A stretch of 48,912 nt of DNA from a virus. Position 1 is the first letter of the stretch. Each line of letters begins with the position of its first letter. Below, in pieces: positions 1 through 7,936 of this stretch. Both the position numbers and the translations under genes were made by a program. The notes beneath the pieces are model-generated. The model searched no databases and was not told the origin of the DNA. It saw only the letters and a program-made list of their open reading frames with translations. Location of the stretch: IMG/VR virus record IMGVR_UViG_3300044547_000157, positions 1 to 48,912 of that record; one strand, written 5' to 3'.

Positions 1-424
1 GCCCACACATACGACATTTTAAATTACAAAAATTGCCGAACCTTAAGTCATAGTATACTACAGGAAAGTCCCCTGTGTCAATACTTCCATCTTCATTAGT
101 TTTAGATTTAACAGTATTAAAATCCAATTTCCATTGTTCATTTTCGTAAGTGCGTCTACTTACAAGCCCACTAGCTTCTTCGTTTTTACAACGACCACAT
201 TCATCACTCCACTCCCCATTAAGCATATTGATACGAATAGCTTTCATCATATCAGTATTTCTGGCATCAGATAAACTGTCTTTACCAGCATTAAAAGCAG
301 TGCCATCTGGCTTTCTAATAACGCCTTGATTTTTAGTCACGTTGGCTTGACAGCACACACGTACATCACCATTGGCACGTATAGCTTGAAAATTCCAAGG
401 AACAGGGCAAAAAGTTTTACTCAT
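1..424 (-). CDS. Radical SAM protein with N-terminal twitch-like region (partial)
   Basis: The first 141 codons of a gene that runs off the left edge. The ATG is at 424-422 and its first eight bases, ATGAGTAA, contain the stop of the upstream PP-loop gene, so the two are translationally coupled. The N-terminus has the pattern FCPVPW, then CC at residues 24-25, then CGRC near residues 76-79 followed by a G..SRR segment. The radical SAM cluster motif CX3CX2C (C133, C137, C140) comes after that, in the context DLRFGNFCNLKC. A cysteine-rich SPASM/twitch-like region ahead of the radical SAM core is the reverse of the usual order and matches the N-terminal-twitch radical SAM family known from marine phages and bacteria. 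Such enzymes cleave S-adenosylmethionine to make a radical; the substrate is unknown. The C-terminal half is not in the window. Confidence 0.85.
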   Translation of the reverse strand, partial: MSKTFCPVPWNFQAIRANGDVRVCCQANVTKNQGVIRKPDGTAFNAGKDSLSDARNTDMMKAIRINMLNGEWSDECGRCKNEEASGLVSRRTYENEQWKLDFNTVKSKTNEDGSIDTGDFPVVYYDLRFGNFCNLKCRMCG

Positions 425-1283
425 TTTTTAATAACTCTAAAGTTTCATCTAACTTAGATAACGCCCAGTTTCTTTCTAAACACCAAAAACATGTACCACA
501 TTCAGGAATTTTCATTCCCGGAGTATATGCTCTATAATCAGAAATTGTACCTTTAATATTTTTATGAGTTACATCGCCCTCACAACTTCTAGTTAAATCA
601 AGTAAATCAGTTATATTAAAATAGTAGTACTGTGCAATAATCCAAGCCTTGTCAACAAATCTAAACGGGTGGCAAAGAAACTTTCCGTCTGAATGTATAA
701 TTAGATCTAATAGCAATCCCTCGCTTGCCGGCTTTTCTCTTTCTTTCATTTTTTTAGGAAAATCAGTGCCTGGAGGATTTGCACTTGTTCCGTTAAATAC
801 TGCATCAAAATTATATTTGAAAGTAGTATACATATTAAATCCAGACACTTGTAATTGATCACCACTGTGTTCTTCATTATAAACTGGATCTTTATAGATA
901 TATCCTGAAACGCCATGTTCAATTTCTGGAGTTATAAAATTTTCATGCCGTTCATTAATAATGTTAGGGAACATATCTTTTAACTTATTGTAAACTCCTA
1001 TGCCAATTGATCCTTGCCAAGGTCTTGTAGTCCAACACCTTACATGAGATATAAAATCAATTTTACAATCAAATTTATTATCAGTAATTATTTTACAAAG
1101 AAGGTAAGTTAAACACGCACTATCTGCACCACCAGATACATTTACAGCAATACGTTTCCACTTACTTGAAAATGGGATATCAAGTCCGTTTATTCTAAAT
1201 AAAGATATCCCATGAACCATTGCAATGGATTCTTGGACTGATGTCGTCGAGTTATATATTTTATTTGATTCTGTAAACATCAT
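417..1283 (-). CDS. QueC-like PP-loop ATPase
   Basis: A 288-aa protein with the PP-loop ATP-binding motif SGGADS at residues 50-55. Near the C-terminus is a cysteine set, C234 and then C262, C265, C268 (RSCEGD ... ECGTCFWCLERNWAL), which is the zinc-binding arrangement of QueC (7-cyano-7-deazaguanine synthase). QueC turns a 7-deazaguanine carboxylate into preQ0 with ATP and ammonia. This protein is longer than typical QueC (about 220-230 aa), and no QueD, QueE, FolE or TGT gene is visible, so the substrate may differ. Other PP-loop enzymes that adenylate a carboxyl or amide are possible. It overlaps the upstream radical SAM gene by 23 nt and the downstream one by 8 nt, so it sits inside the radical SAM block. 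The start has two adjacent ATG codons; either could be used. Confidence 0.75.
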   Translation of the reverse strand: MMFTESNKIYNSTTSVQESIAMVHGISLFRINGLDIPFSSKWKRIAVNVSGGADSACLTYLLCKIITDNKFDCKIDFISHVRCWTTRPWQGSIGIGVYNKLKDMFPNIINERHENFITPEIEHGVSGYIYKDPVYNEEHSGDQLQVSGFNMYTTFKYNFDAVFNGTSANPPGTDFPKKMKEREKPASEGLLLDLIIHSDGKFLCHPFRFVDKAWIIAQYYYFNITDLLDLTRSCEGDVTHKNIKGTISDYRAYTPGMKIPECGTCFWCLERNWALSKLDETLELLKNE

Positions 1284-2571
1284 TGGATTTTTTCATATGA
1301 TTATTAAAATTTTGTTGCCATATTTTATCTGTTTTTCGAATGTAAACTAGGAATGCCTCAAACTCATCTGATTTACATTGATGATTAAAAACATATTTTT
1401 CTATATCAAGTAATGCTTTAAATGCAGACTTAATATCTTTAAAAACACGATTTTTTTGATCCCACCCTTTTAAATGTGTATAGCTATCTAAGTTAGACAT
1501 CCGCTTTGTATTTTCATCGTTAATTAATTTATAAGTTGCTTGTATGTCACTATATACTTCGTCTTTAAATTTTAAAGCCATTAACGCTGGATTCATGTAC
1601 CTAGGAGTGTATACGATTGACGAATCAATATAATCTATGTCAAGAGTTAAAAACGATGCAAATATGTTTTCAATATCCATAATTTGATATGCACTTGTTG
1701 TACATACAATGCCTAACTCTGATTTAGTATCATGTTCTCTAAACAAACGTATATTTTCTTTTAATACTTCCCAATTTCCAGTTCTAAAATAAGAGTATAT
1801 GTTCGTTCCAGCATCCAGTGAAATATGTATAAGTGCTTTTCCAAAAGGTTTCAATAAGTGCGACAATTCAATAGGATCAAATTTAGCATTGAAATTTGAA
1901 TGGAAAGATAATAGAATATTTTTGGCATTAGGGTGGTTTGCTAATTTTCTTAAACAAGGAAAAAATTGTTTTTGATATAATACTTCTCCGCCTGCAAAAT
2001 CTATTTTAGATATATTTGGAAAGTTAGCATTTAAATCATCAACAATCTCATCCATTTGATCAATAGATATTGCTATAGATAAATCTTCATCTTTATTTTT
2101 TTTATGAAATTCTCTAGTCAACTGAATTAACTTGTGTTTTTTATCTTCTTGGTCTGGCTCATAATGTTTTAGTTTAGACATCCACCCGCTTGAGTAAACA
2201 TCACTACAATGCAAACATGCCATGTTACAGCTATTACTAAATCTTAACTCAATGTGTTGCAAGCCAGCAAAATCAATCTCACCCGACTCTTTGTAATTTT
2301 CTGTTGAGTTTGATAACCCGTAAGTTTGTCTCATCGATGCGCTGCCAATTGATTCAGCTTCTTGACATAAATGGCACCCTTTAGACCAAATACCAGACAT
2401 TAGTTCTTTACGATGTTTTTTAAATTTTTCATTATTGATAATTTCTGAAGGTCGTATAACCCCAGAACTCATTAAATGAAGTTGATCAGATTGTTGTGGA
2501 CAGCTGGTAACAAATCCATTTTTATAATTGATGCCACCTAGAGCAAAAGGACATACAATAGGATTACTCAT
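1261..2571 (-). CDS. Radical SAM protein with N-terminal twitch-like region
   Basis: A 436-aa protein. The radical SAM motif CX3CX2C is at C115, C119, C122 (SCNMACLHC), followed by a DFAGGE segment that resembles the SAM-binding GGE motif. Ahead of the core lie C7, C24 and the pair C66/C69 (GCHLCQEAE), so auxiliary-cluster ligands may precede the radical SAM domain, as in its two relatives in this operon. The N-terminus is more divergent than theirs: it lacks the CC pair and has SCPQQ instead. The ATG is in the octamer ATGAGTAA, overlapping the upstream stop by 8 nt. The substrate is unknown. Its position next to a PP-loop ATPase suggests sequential action on one substrate, which is inference. 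Confidence 0.85.
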   Translation of the reverse strand: MSNPIVCPFALGGINYKNGFVTSCPQQSDQLHLMSSGVIRPSEIINNEKFKKHRKELMSGIWSKGCHLCQEAESIGSASMRQTYGLSNSTENYKESGEIDFAGLQHIELRFSNSCNMACLHCSDVYSSGWMSKLKHYEPDQEDKKHKLIQLTREFHKKNKDEDLSIAISIDQMDEIVDDLNANFPNISKIDFAGGEVLYQKQFFPCLRKLANHPNAKNILLSFHSNFNAKFDPIELSHLLKPFGKALIHISLDAGTNIYSYFRTGNWEVLKENIRLFREHDTKSELGIVCTTSAYQIMDIENIFASFLTLDIDYIDSSIVYTPRYMNPALMALKFKDEVYSDIQATYKLINDENTKRMSNLDSYTHLKGWDQKNRVFKDIKSAFKALLDIEKYVFNHQCKSDEFEAFLVYIRKTDKIWQQNFNNHMKKSNDVYRIK

Positions 2572-3970
2572 TAAATATATCCTTCATTTCAGGAAATACT
2601 TCAGCAAAATGTATGCCACGTTGTTCATCACACAAATCTAAAAATTCTTTCATTTCTGGCAAACGTTGAGTCCAGTCCTCACTTTCCATAAAAGACAACA
2701 TACCTTCTAGTCTGCTAATTCCATAACTAGCATTACGCCACTGCTCATATGTTACTTTACCTTTGTGCCATTCAGGAACACCTAATTCCCAGTTGGCTTC
2801 CCACCAAGGATAAAATGCTTGATATTTTTCTCTACATTTTTGTTTAAACCATGCAGGCAACACTTTTACATTTAAATGTGGTGGATGATACACAAAATGA
2901 TAGTTAACTCCACCGGCTCCAAATGGCCACATGTTTATCTTTTTAAATTTTTGTTCCAACTTCCATTTAATAAAATCTGGAATGTAATAGATATTGAGAG
3001 CCTGTACGGCACACGCCACAGTGACTTCTGTGTTACTAGGTGATTGTGTATCTAAAATATGAAACACTTCCGCAGTTCTACTCCATTTGCTCGGGTAGCG
3101 TATATAATCATTCATCTCATGAATACTGTCTACACTGTAATGGAAACGTACTAATTTAAACTGTTTCCATAAATCAAACAAGTCATCTCTCCACTCTACC
3201 CCATTACTATTATAACGTAATTCAAGATTTTTTGCATGTCCTTGACGTATACATTCTTCCAAAATTTCGTAATGTTCTTCAATGATTAAACTTTCTCCGC
3301 CTGCAAAGTATAACTGTTGCATGTTTGGAATTTGTTCATAGAACTGTTTCCAAAATACAGGATTATTTTTGTGCCAATTGTAACTGCTTCCATTAGTACT
3401 GCCTTTGTTGGCCCATAATGTAGTTTGTTTTAGTGTAGGATTTTCTATTTTTGGATGTATTGCTTGCCAATCTTTAATCCATCCACTACTATCATGTGGG
3501 CTACACATTACACATGCCAATTGACATTTTGTGCCAAAACGTAAGTCAATATAGTTTAATTGAGGCGGCACTGATCCGTCTTCACTTGTGTCTGCTATCA
3601 ATTTTTCTAAATCAGTACGTTCACTCCAATAAGCAGTTTCCCACATACGTTTACTATTGTGTCCGGCAGCTTCCTCTTTATAACATTTGATACAACTTGG
3701 TGGTTGTTCGCCGTTAAGCATTTGTTTACGTACATTACGCATATACGTGCTATTCCAGCTTGATTGAAAATCGCTTACATTCAAGTTGGCTGGCTTCCCT
3801 TCATCTGTTTTTAAAATGCCAACCATGCCTCCGTGTTTTTTATCGTTAGTTGGTCCAACGCTACTGGCGTTTGCAGTACAGCAAACTCGCATACTACCGT
3901 CAGGTCGTGTGCTTAAATGCACCCACGGTAATATGCAAAATGTTTCTGAAGGTAATTTAGGTGTTGTCAT
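2564..3970 (-). CDS. Radical SAM protein with N-terminal twitch-like region
   Basis: A 468-aa protein whose N-terminus reads FCILPWVHLSTRPDG, then CC at residues 30-31, then CIKC at 93-96 followed by EEAAGHNSKR. The radical SAM motif CX3CX2C is at C149, C153, C156 (CQLACVMC), with a YFAGGE segment after it. The architecture is that of the window-edge gene: a SPASM/twitch-like cluster site ahead of the TIM-barrel core. The pair is clearly paralogous (shared FC.[LV]PW, D.RFG, SSGW-like segments). It starts in an ATGA overlap with the upstream radical SAM gene and ends in an 8-nt overlap with the downstream one. The protein should be cytosolic and iron-sulfur dependent. The target is unknown. 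Confidence 0.9.
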   Translation of the reverse strand: MTTPKLPSETFCILPWVHLSTRPDGSMRVCCTANASSVGPTNDKKHGGMVGILKTDEGKPANLNVSDFQSSWNSTYMRNVRKQMLNGEQPPSCIKCYKEEAAGHNSKRMWETAYWSERTDLEKLIADTSEDGSVPPQLNYIDLRFGTKCQLACVMCSPHDSSGWIKDWQAIHPKIENPTLKQTTLWANKGSTNGSSYNWHKNNPVFWKQFYEQIPNMQQLYFAGGESLIIEEHYEILEECIRQGHAKNLELRYNSNGVEWRDDLFDLWKQFKLVRFHYSVDSIHEMNDYIRYPSKWSRTAEVFHILDTQSPSNTEVTVACAVQALNIYYIPDFIKWKLEQKFKKINMWPFGAGGVNYHFVYHPPHLNVKVLPAWFKQKCREKYQAFYPWWEANWELGVPEWHKGKVTYEQWRNASYGISRLEGMLSFMESEDWTQRLPEMKEFLDLCDEQRGIHFAEVFPEMKDIFNE

Positions 3971-5064
3971 TTTGTAAATTTAATCTCATTTTGATATGCT
4001 TTTTTGTAACCACATGTTTTAATGCATCTTGACAAATGTTTGTTGTGTTCTGGATCCCAACTTTCAGCTATAAGTTTATCGAACCACTCATGTTGTAAAA
4101 CGTCGTCAATACTTTTATCTTTTAAACTGTTCCACTCTGTTCCATATTCTGCTAGTTTTCCAAGGATGTTTTCTTTATTTTTAAATGCACTATCCCATAA
4201 AAAACAGCATGGCCACATAGTTTGATTTGAAGCAATAAAAATTTCACCCTCGTGTACTAATTTGCAAACAATGGAATCTAAAATTTCTTTTTTCTTAATT
4301 TGTTCTGGAGTTTGTTCAACCATCATTTCCATTACATTTGGTTTAGAATAGGTATTAATAAACGCTTGTAACTCTTTAACTTGATCTTTTTTACTGTGTT
4401 CTTTTTCCCCCGTAGTAGTAATGACAATTTCTTCTGTTACTACACGTTTTTGAACACCGTCTTTTTTACGTACTACTGCAACCCAATCGTGTATACTATT
4501 ACGCATGCCTGTTCTAGTGGCAAATTTAAGACCCAGTCGTTTAGCGTGTTCTTCAGCAACTGGAAGCTCATATTCATTATGGTCAAAAACAATAAACATC
4601 CAAGTACCCACGCCACCAGCATATGTATAAGCGTTCATATTTCTATCAATAATATCAAATACAGTATTGACTCGATAGATGTGATTTGTTTCCTTATGTC
4701 CATCAACACAAAACACTACATCAAGTTGTTTTGTTCGATTACTTATTGCTCCAAGCTGACTCCACCATTCAGTATTTTGTATACCGCCATTAGTGCTTAA
4801 TTGGCAATAGCCGCCGTGTAATGTTAGATACTCGACCATTGGTAAACAATCACTGTTAAATGCTGGATCACCCAGCACACCGCAAAACTTAAATCGTTTA
4901 TCTTTAATGTGCCTTGGTGTTGGGAACATTCTTTTTAAATCGTCAACTGTGAAACTATTGATTTCTAGTATATCAGGATTTTGTGTTCTTGCGCAACCTG
5001 GGCAGGCGGCATTACAATTACTGGTAATCTCTAGTTCAATTTTGGTAATATTATCTATGTTCAT
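3967..5064 (-). CDS. Radical SAM/SPASM protein
   Basis: A 365-aa protein of canonical order. The radical SAM motif CX3CX2C is at the N-terminus (C17, C21, C24; CNAACPGC). A C-terminal cysteine region (IVCKL, then WPCC, then RCIKTCGYK) resembles the SPASM auxiliary iron-sulfur domain found in peptide-modifying and dehydrogenase-type radical SAM enzymes. It is similar in plan and motifs to the next upstream gene (5064-6230): both share ITxNCNAxCPxCAR and a KTCGKY/GYK end, so they look like a duplication. The start codon overlaps the upstream stop by one base (TAATG), and its own stop overlaps the next start as ATGA. SPASM proteins often modify peptides, but no precursor can be proved here. Confidence 0.9.
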   Translation of the reverse strand: MNIDNITKIELEITSNCNAACPGCARTQNPDILEINSFTVDDLKRMFPTPRHIKDKRFKFCGVLGDPAFNSDCLPMVEYLTLHGGYCQLSTNGGIQNTEWWSQLGAISNRTKQLDVVFCVDGHKETNHIYRVNTVFDIIDRNMNAYTYAGGVGTWMFIVFDHNEYELPVAEEHAKRLGLKFATRTGMRNSIHDWVAVVRKKDGVQKRVVTEEIVITTTGEKEHSKKDQVKELQAFINTYSKPNVMEMMVEQTPEQIKKKEILDSIVCKLVHEGEIFIASNQTMWPCCFLWDSAFKNKENILGKLAEYGTEWNSLKDKSIDDVLQHEWFDKLIAESWDPEHNKHLSRCIKTCGYKKAYQNEIKFTK

Positions 5065-6230
5065 TATTTGAATTGTTCCGAAAAGGCATCATATTTACCA
5101 CAGGTCTTGGCACACACAGATAATTTCCCTTCCGCACAACTGGGCTTGTCCCAGCTGTTTGGGATAACATCTTGAAAATACATACCGTCAATGATGTCTT
5201 TTAAGGGTGTTTGTTTAGCACTAATATTGTCAATACCAACCTTATCAATAGCTTGCCAAATTTGTGTGCCACGTGGATTGTGATACCAAACATACATTTG
5301 TCCTGCTGTCCAGCAACATGGTTGGACAATTCCTTCTGCACTTATATACACAGATTTTTCTTCTGCTACTTTACAAGTAATCTCAGCAGAATCTAATTCT
5401 AACTCCATTTTTGATTTTTTACTTGTATCTAAATTAAACCGCTGTGGACTTTGTATTTGTATTGCTTCGGCTTGTTTAGATGGCAAATATTTAATTGTGT
5501 CATCTTTACCCAGCACACTGCTTAGTTTATCCAATATGCCGTTTCTATATTTTGCATTAGTTGGTGCTTGAAGTAGGGCAGTTTTATTACCTTTTCTGTT
5601 TGTTGCTTGATGCACTTCTTTTGTTGTTCCGCTAGTATTGCTAAAGAATCTTGCAGACTTTTTATATTGGAACTTTTCAAATCCCATGTCTTTGCTTAGT
5701 TGTTCTGCTTGTTCAACTTGATGTTCGTTGTGGGCAAATACAATATAATCCCAACGGGCTCTACCGCCAGCATTTATAAATGCTTGGGCATTTTCAATAA
5801 TCTTATCCCATATAGTGTTTTGTCTATACAAGTGATTTGTATCTGCTAATCCATCAATACTAAAAACAACATAGGCATTTTTGCCCATTGCTTTAGCAAG
5901 ATCGGCCCACCACTCAGGTTTTTTTGCACTGCCATTTGTATACATACACAAGTTCATTTTAGGATTGTTTTCTCTAAAATATGCAAAAACTTCTAAAGTA
6001 TCTTTAGCAGATATTGGATCACCAAAATTACCACACATATACATTCTGTCTAATTGAGCTATGAATTCAGGAGGAAAGATAGTCTTGCAATCATTTAAAC
6101 TTAATTCGTTACCTTTTAAATGTGGGTTATCTTCACCACCATTAATATTTCTAGCACACATGGGGCAACTGGCATTACAATTTTCTGTAATTTCTAAATG
6201 TACTGTTTTTATTTCGTTATATCTATACAT
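5064..6230 (-). CDS. Radical SAM/SPASM protein
   Basis: A 388-aa protein with CX3CX2C at C18, C22, C25 (CNASCPMC). The C-terminal half has a SPASM-like cysteine set: ITCKV, VQPCCW, and a final CAEGKLSVCAKTCGKY. It is the closest relative of the gene just downstream and about 20 residues longer, mostly in the middle. It is the first radical SAM gene of the operon and follows the 74-aa gene with a one-base TAATG overlap, so those two products should be made in a coupled way. The protein is expected to be cytosolic and to bind two or more iron-sulfur clusters. The substrate is unknown. Confidence 0.9.
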   Translation of the reverse strand: MYRYNEIKTVHLEITENCNASCPMCARNINGGEDNPHLKGNELSLNDCKTIFPPEFIAQLDRMYMCGNFGDPISAKDTLEVFAYFRENNPKMNLCMYTNGSAKKPEWWADLAKAMGKNAYVVFSIDGLADTNHLYRQNTIWDKIIENAQAFINAGGRARWDYIVFAHNEHQVEQAEQLSKDMGFEKFQYKKSARFFSNTSGTTKEVHQATNRKGNKTALLQAPTNAKYRNGILDKLSSVLGKDDTIKYLPSKQAEAIQIQSPQRFNLDTSKKSKMELELDSAEITCKVAEEKSVYISAEGIVQPCCWTAGQMYVWYHNPRGTQIWQAIDKVGIDNISAKQTPLKDIIDGMYFQDVIPNSWDKPSCAEGKLSVCAKTCGKYDAFSEQFK

Positions 6231-6454
6231 TATACATCCATTAATAGTTTAATGTCTTTTCCAGGACCAGTTTTACTTGGCAAATCACCATACTCATTGA
6301 CATACCATTTAATAACAGCTTTGTACCAATTTTGACTATTGTGATGCGCCTCTTTATTAAATTTATAAATGTTATTATTAGTTGCCTCTATTGCAGACAA
6401 TGCTCTAGCAGATTCTTGTTGTAATTGACGTAGGTCAAACGTATCTAAATCCAT
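6230..6454 (-). CDS. Small hypothetical protein (74 aa)
   Basis: A 74-aa protein that I do not recognise. It starts with an acidic, helical-looking segment (LQQESARALSAIEATNNN) and ends with YVNEYGDLPSKTGPGKDIKLL. There are no cysteines, no signal peptide and no membrane segment. Both ends overlap their neighbours by one base (TAATG): the methyltransferase-like gene upstream and the first radical SAM/SPASM gene downstream. Reality is supported by this tight coupling and by the conserved operon frame. A small gene immediately ahead of SPASM-type enzymes could be a peptide substrate or a substrate-presenting adaptor. Nothing in the residues proves that, and it lacks an obvious leader/core boundary. 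Confidence 0.7.
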   Translation of the reverse strand: MDLDTFDLRQLQQESARALSAIEATNNNIYKFNKEAHHNSQNWYKAVIKWYVNEYGDLPSKTGPGKDIKLLMDV

Positions 6455-7272
6455 TACGGTCTTCCTATTATCATAACACGTTTATAACCTTTTAATTGTA
6501 GCTCACCTTCGTATAGAACTTCTTTCATAGGGAATTTCTTTTTCATATGATCAACACTGTGAACACAATTAATATGCCCGTCACCATCAAACATGTTGTT
6601 ACTTTGTATTGCTACAATTGGATTTGATGCTAGTTCTTTAAATCTAATTTGATGGAACCATTCTTCTGTCATATGCTCAGCACTAGTGTTGATAATTAAA
6701 TTTGGTAAGAATTTTTCACTATAACTTGAGCCGTCTTTAAAGTTTTCAACGTTCCACTCATATCCGTTTTTATACAAAGTTAATTTATTCACATCTGCAC
6801 AGATCGCTTTAACTTGATAATTTTCAAGATATTTTAAATTAAAATTGTAATCGCTTGCTTCGCAAAAAGACTTATCTAAATCAAGTAATCTAAATTTATT
6901 AAATCTTATCACTTTATCAAATATACTAACTAGTTGGCCAAACCAACTGCCCATAACAACTATGTTAGAATAGTCAGTTCCTAAATTACGTAATTCTTCT
7001 ACTAACCATATTTTACTACGAACTTGACTACGACTTAATCCGTCTTTAATAGGTTGAATGTCATTATTTTTAGAATACGATTTTATTGATCTTAGTAACT
7101 CATCCCTGTCAATTCTTTTTAAACAATAATCAAATAACGACTCGTCAACATTTTCAGATTTTAACACGTTAATTATATCGTGTATAAACTCTCGATCTTT
7201 TTCATTTTTTAAAAACTCACAATAAGTTTCTAACCCAAACAACAACTCTATATTACTACTTTTATTTTCCAT
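6454..7272 (-). CDS. SAM-dependent methyltransferase-like protein
   Basis: A 272-aa protein. The ATG at 7272 is chosen over the in-frame TTG at 7293 because AGGGAAC lies a few bases upstream of it and the overlap with the preceding gene is then only 11 nt. The first 100 residues are helical. A Rossmann-like segment follows: IVVMGSWFG at about residues 104-112 (motif I position) and LLDLD at 129-133 (acidic residue that would bind the ribose). ADVNKL and LIINTSAEHM come next, typical of class I methyltransferases. The fit is to the fold rather than to a named family, so methyl transfer is likely but unproven. It ends in TAATG with the 74-aa gene. Confidence 0.6.
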   Translation of the reverse strand: MENKSSNIELLFGLETYCEFLKNEKDREFIHDIINVLKSENVDESLFDYCLKRIDRDELLRSIKSYSKNNDIQPIKDGLSRSQVRSKIWLVEELRNLGTDYSNIVVMGSWFGQLVSIFDKVIRFNKFRLLDLDKSFCEASDYNFNLKYLENYQVKAICADVNKLTLYKNGYEWNVENFKDGSSYSEKFLPNLIINTSAEHMTEEWFHQIRFKELASNPIVAIQSNNMFDGDGHINCVHSVDHMKKKFPMKEVLYEGELQLKGYKRVMIIGRP

Positions 7273-7936
7273 ATTGTTCCCTAAGCCAATCAAAATCGTT
7301 AATCATTTTAAGGGCATCAATGTTTCCTTTATTTTCAGATCCGTACACTGTGCCTTCTCTTGCTCCTTTTATTGCATATTCGCCAAAGGGTTTATCTTTT
7401 CCCACTGTACACCAAGTGTGAAGTCTAACTTCTGTTTCTGTATTTTTTTGTCTATCAATTACTTTACTTGAAAGTTTACAACATTCTCTAAATGCGCTTT
7501 TCCACGTATTAAATTCATCAGTATTAAAAGATGTAATGTTGCTAATTTTATCCATTGCTTTAAAATGTTCACTAATACTAGTGGTCATATCAGGTTTACT
7601 AGTATCCATGTGTTTTGTTAACTGTCTTGGCAATAGCTTTACACCACCGTTTCCATACTCTAAATAATTTACTGGGTTCAAACTACGCCAGACATGTACA
7701 GTATTAAGAGTCCATTTATCAACCTTGTGGTCAAAATTAAAACTGTCTAGCACTTCTGCGTCACCGTCAACAACCCAAATCATTTCTGTAAATGCTTTTA
7801 AGGCGGCTGTTATATGGGCGTTATGTATTCCTTTAACTCCATGCACACGCTTGGCCATAGGAAATCTAGACTTTAATCTATGCCAATTTTCTTCTGCATT
7901 AATTTCTTGATAACTGATAAAAATAATATCGTACAT
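7262..7936 (-). CDS. GT-A-like glycosyltransferase candidate
   Basis: A 224-aa protein beginning MYDIIFISYQE, a Rossmann-type first strand. A DGD motif is at residues 57-59 (WVVDGDAEV), in the place of the metal-binding DxD of GT-A glycosyltransferases. A YGNGGVKLLP segment and WKSAFRECCKLSSK follow. The upstream 306-aa gene shares this whole plan (AKRVHG, DGD, YGNGGIK, WRAGFREG), so the two are paralogues. Proteins of this kind are common in T4-like marine phages and are usually annotated as hypothetical or glycosyltransferase. The donor and acceptor are unknown. It follows its paralogue with a one-base TAATG overlap. Confidence 0.65.
   Translation of the reverse strand: MYDIIFISYQEINAEENWHRLKSRFPMAKRVHGVKGIHNAHITAALKAFTEMIWVVDGDAEVLDSFNFDHKVDKWTLNTVHVWRSLNPVNYLEYGNGGVKLLPRQLTKHMDTSKPDMTTSISEHFKAMDKISNITSFNTDEFNTWKSAFRECCKLSSKVIDRQKNTETEVRLHTWCTVGKDKPFGEYAIKGAREGTVYGSENKGNIDALKMINDFDWLREQYGK

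Noticed and set aside
4381-4800. 139-codon plus-strand ORF
   Set aside because: It is antisense to a radical SAM gene with intact motifs, and is Phe/Ile/Cys-rich with no context.
7272-7293. TTG start extending the methyltransferase-like protein by seven residues
   Set aside because: The ATG at 7272 has AGGG at a proper distance and gives the smaller overlap seen at other junctions of the operon.
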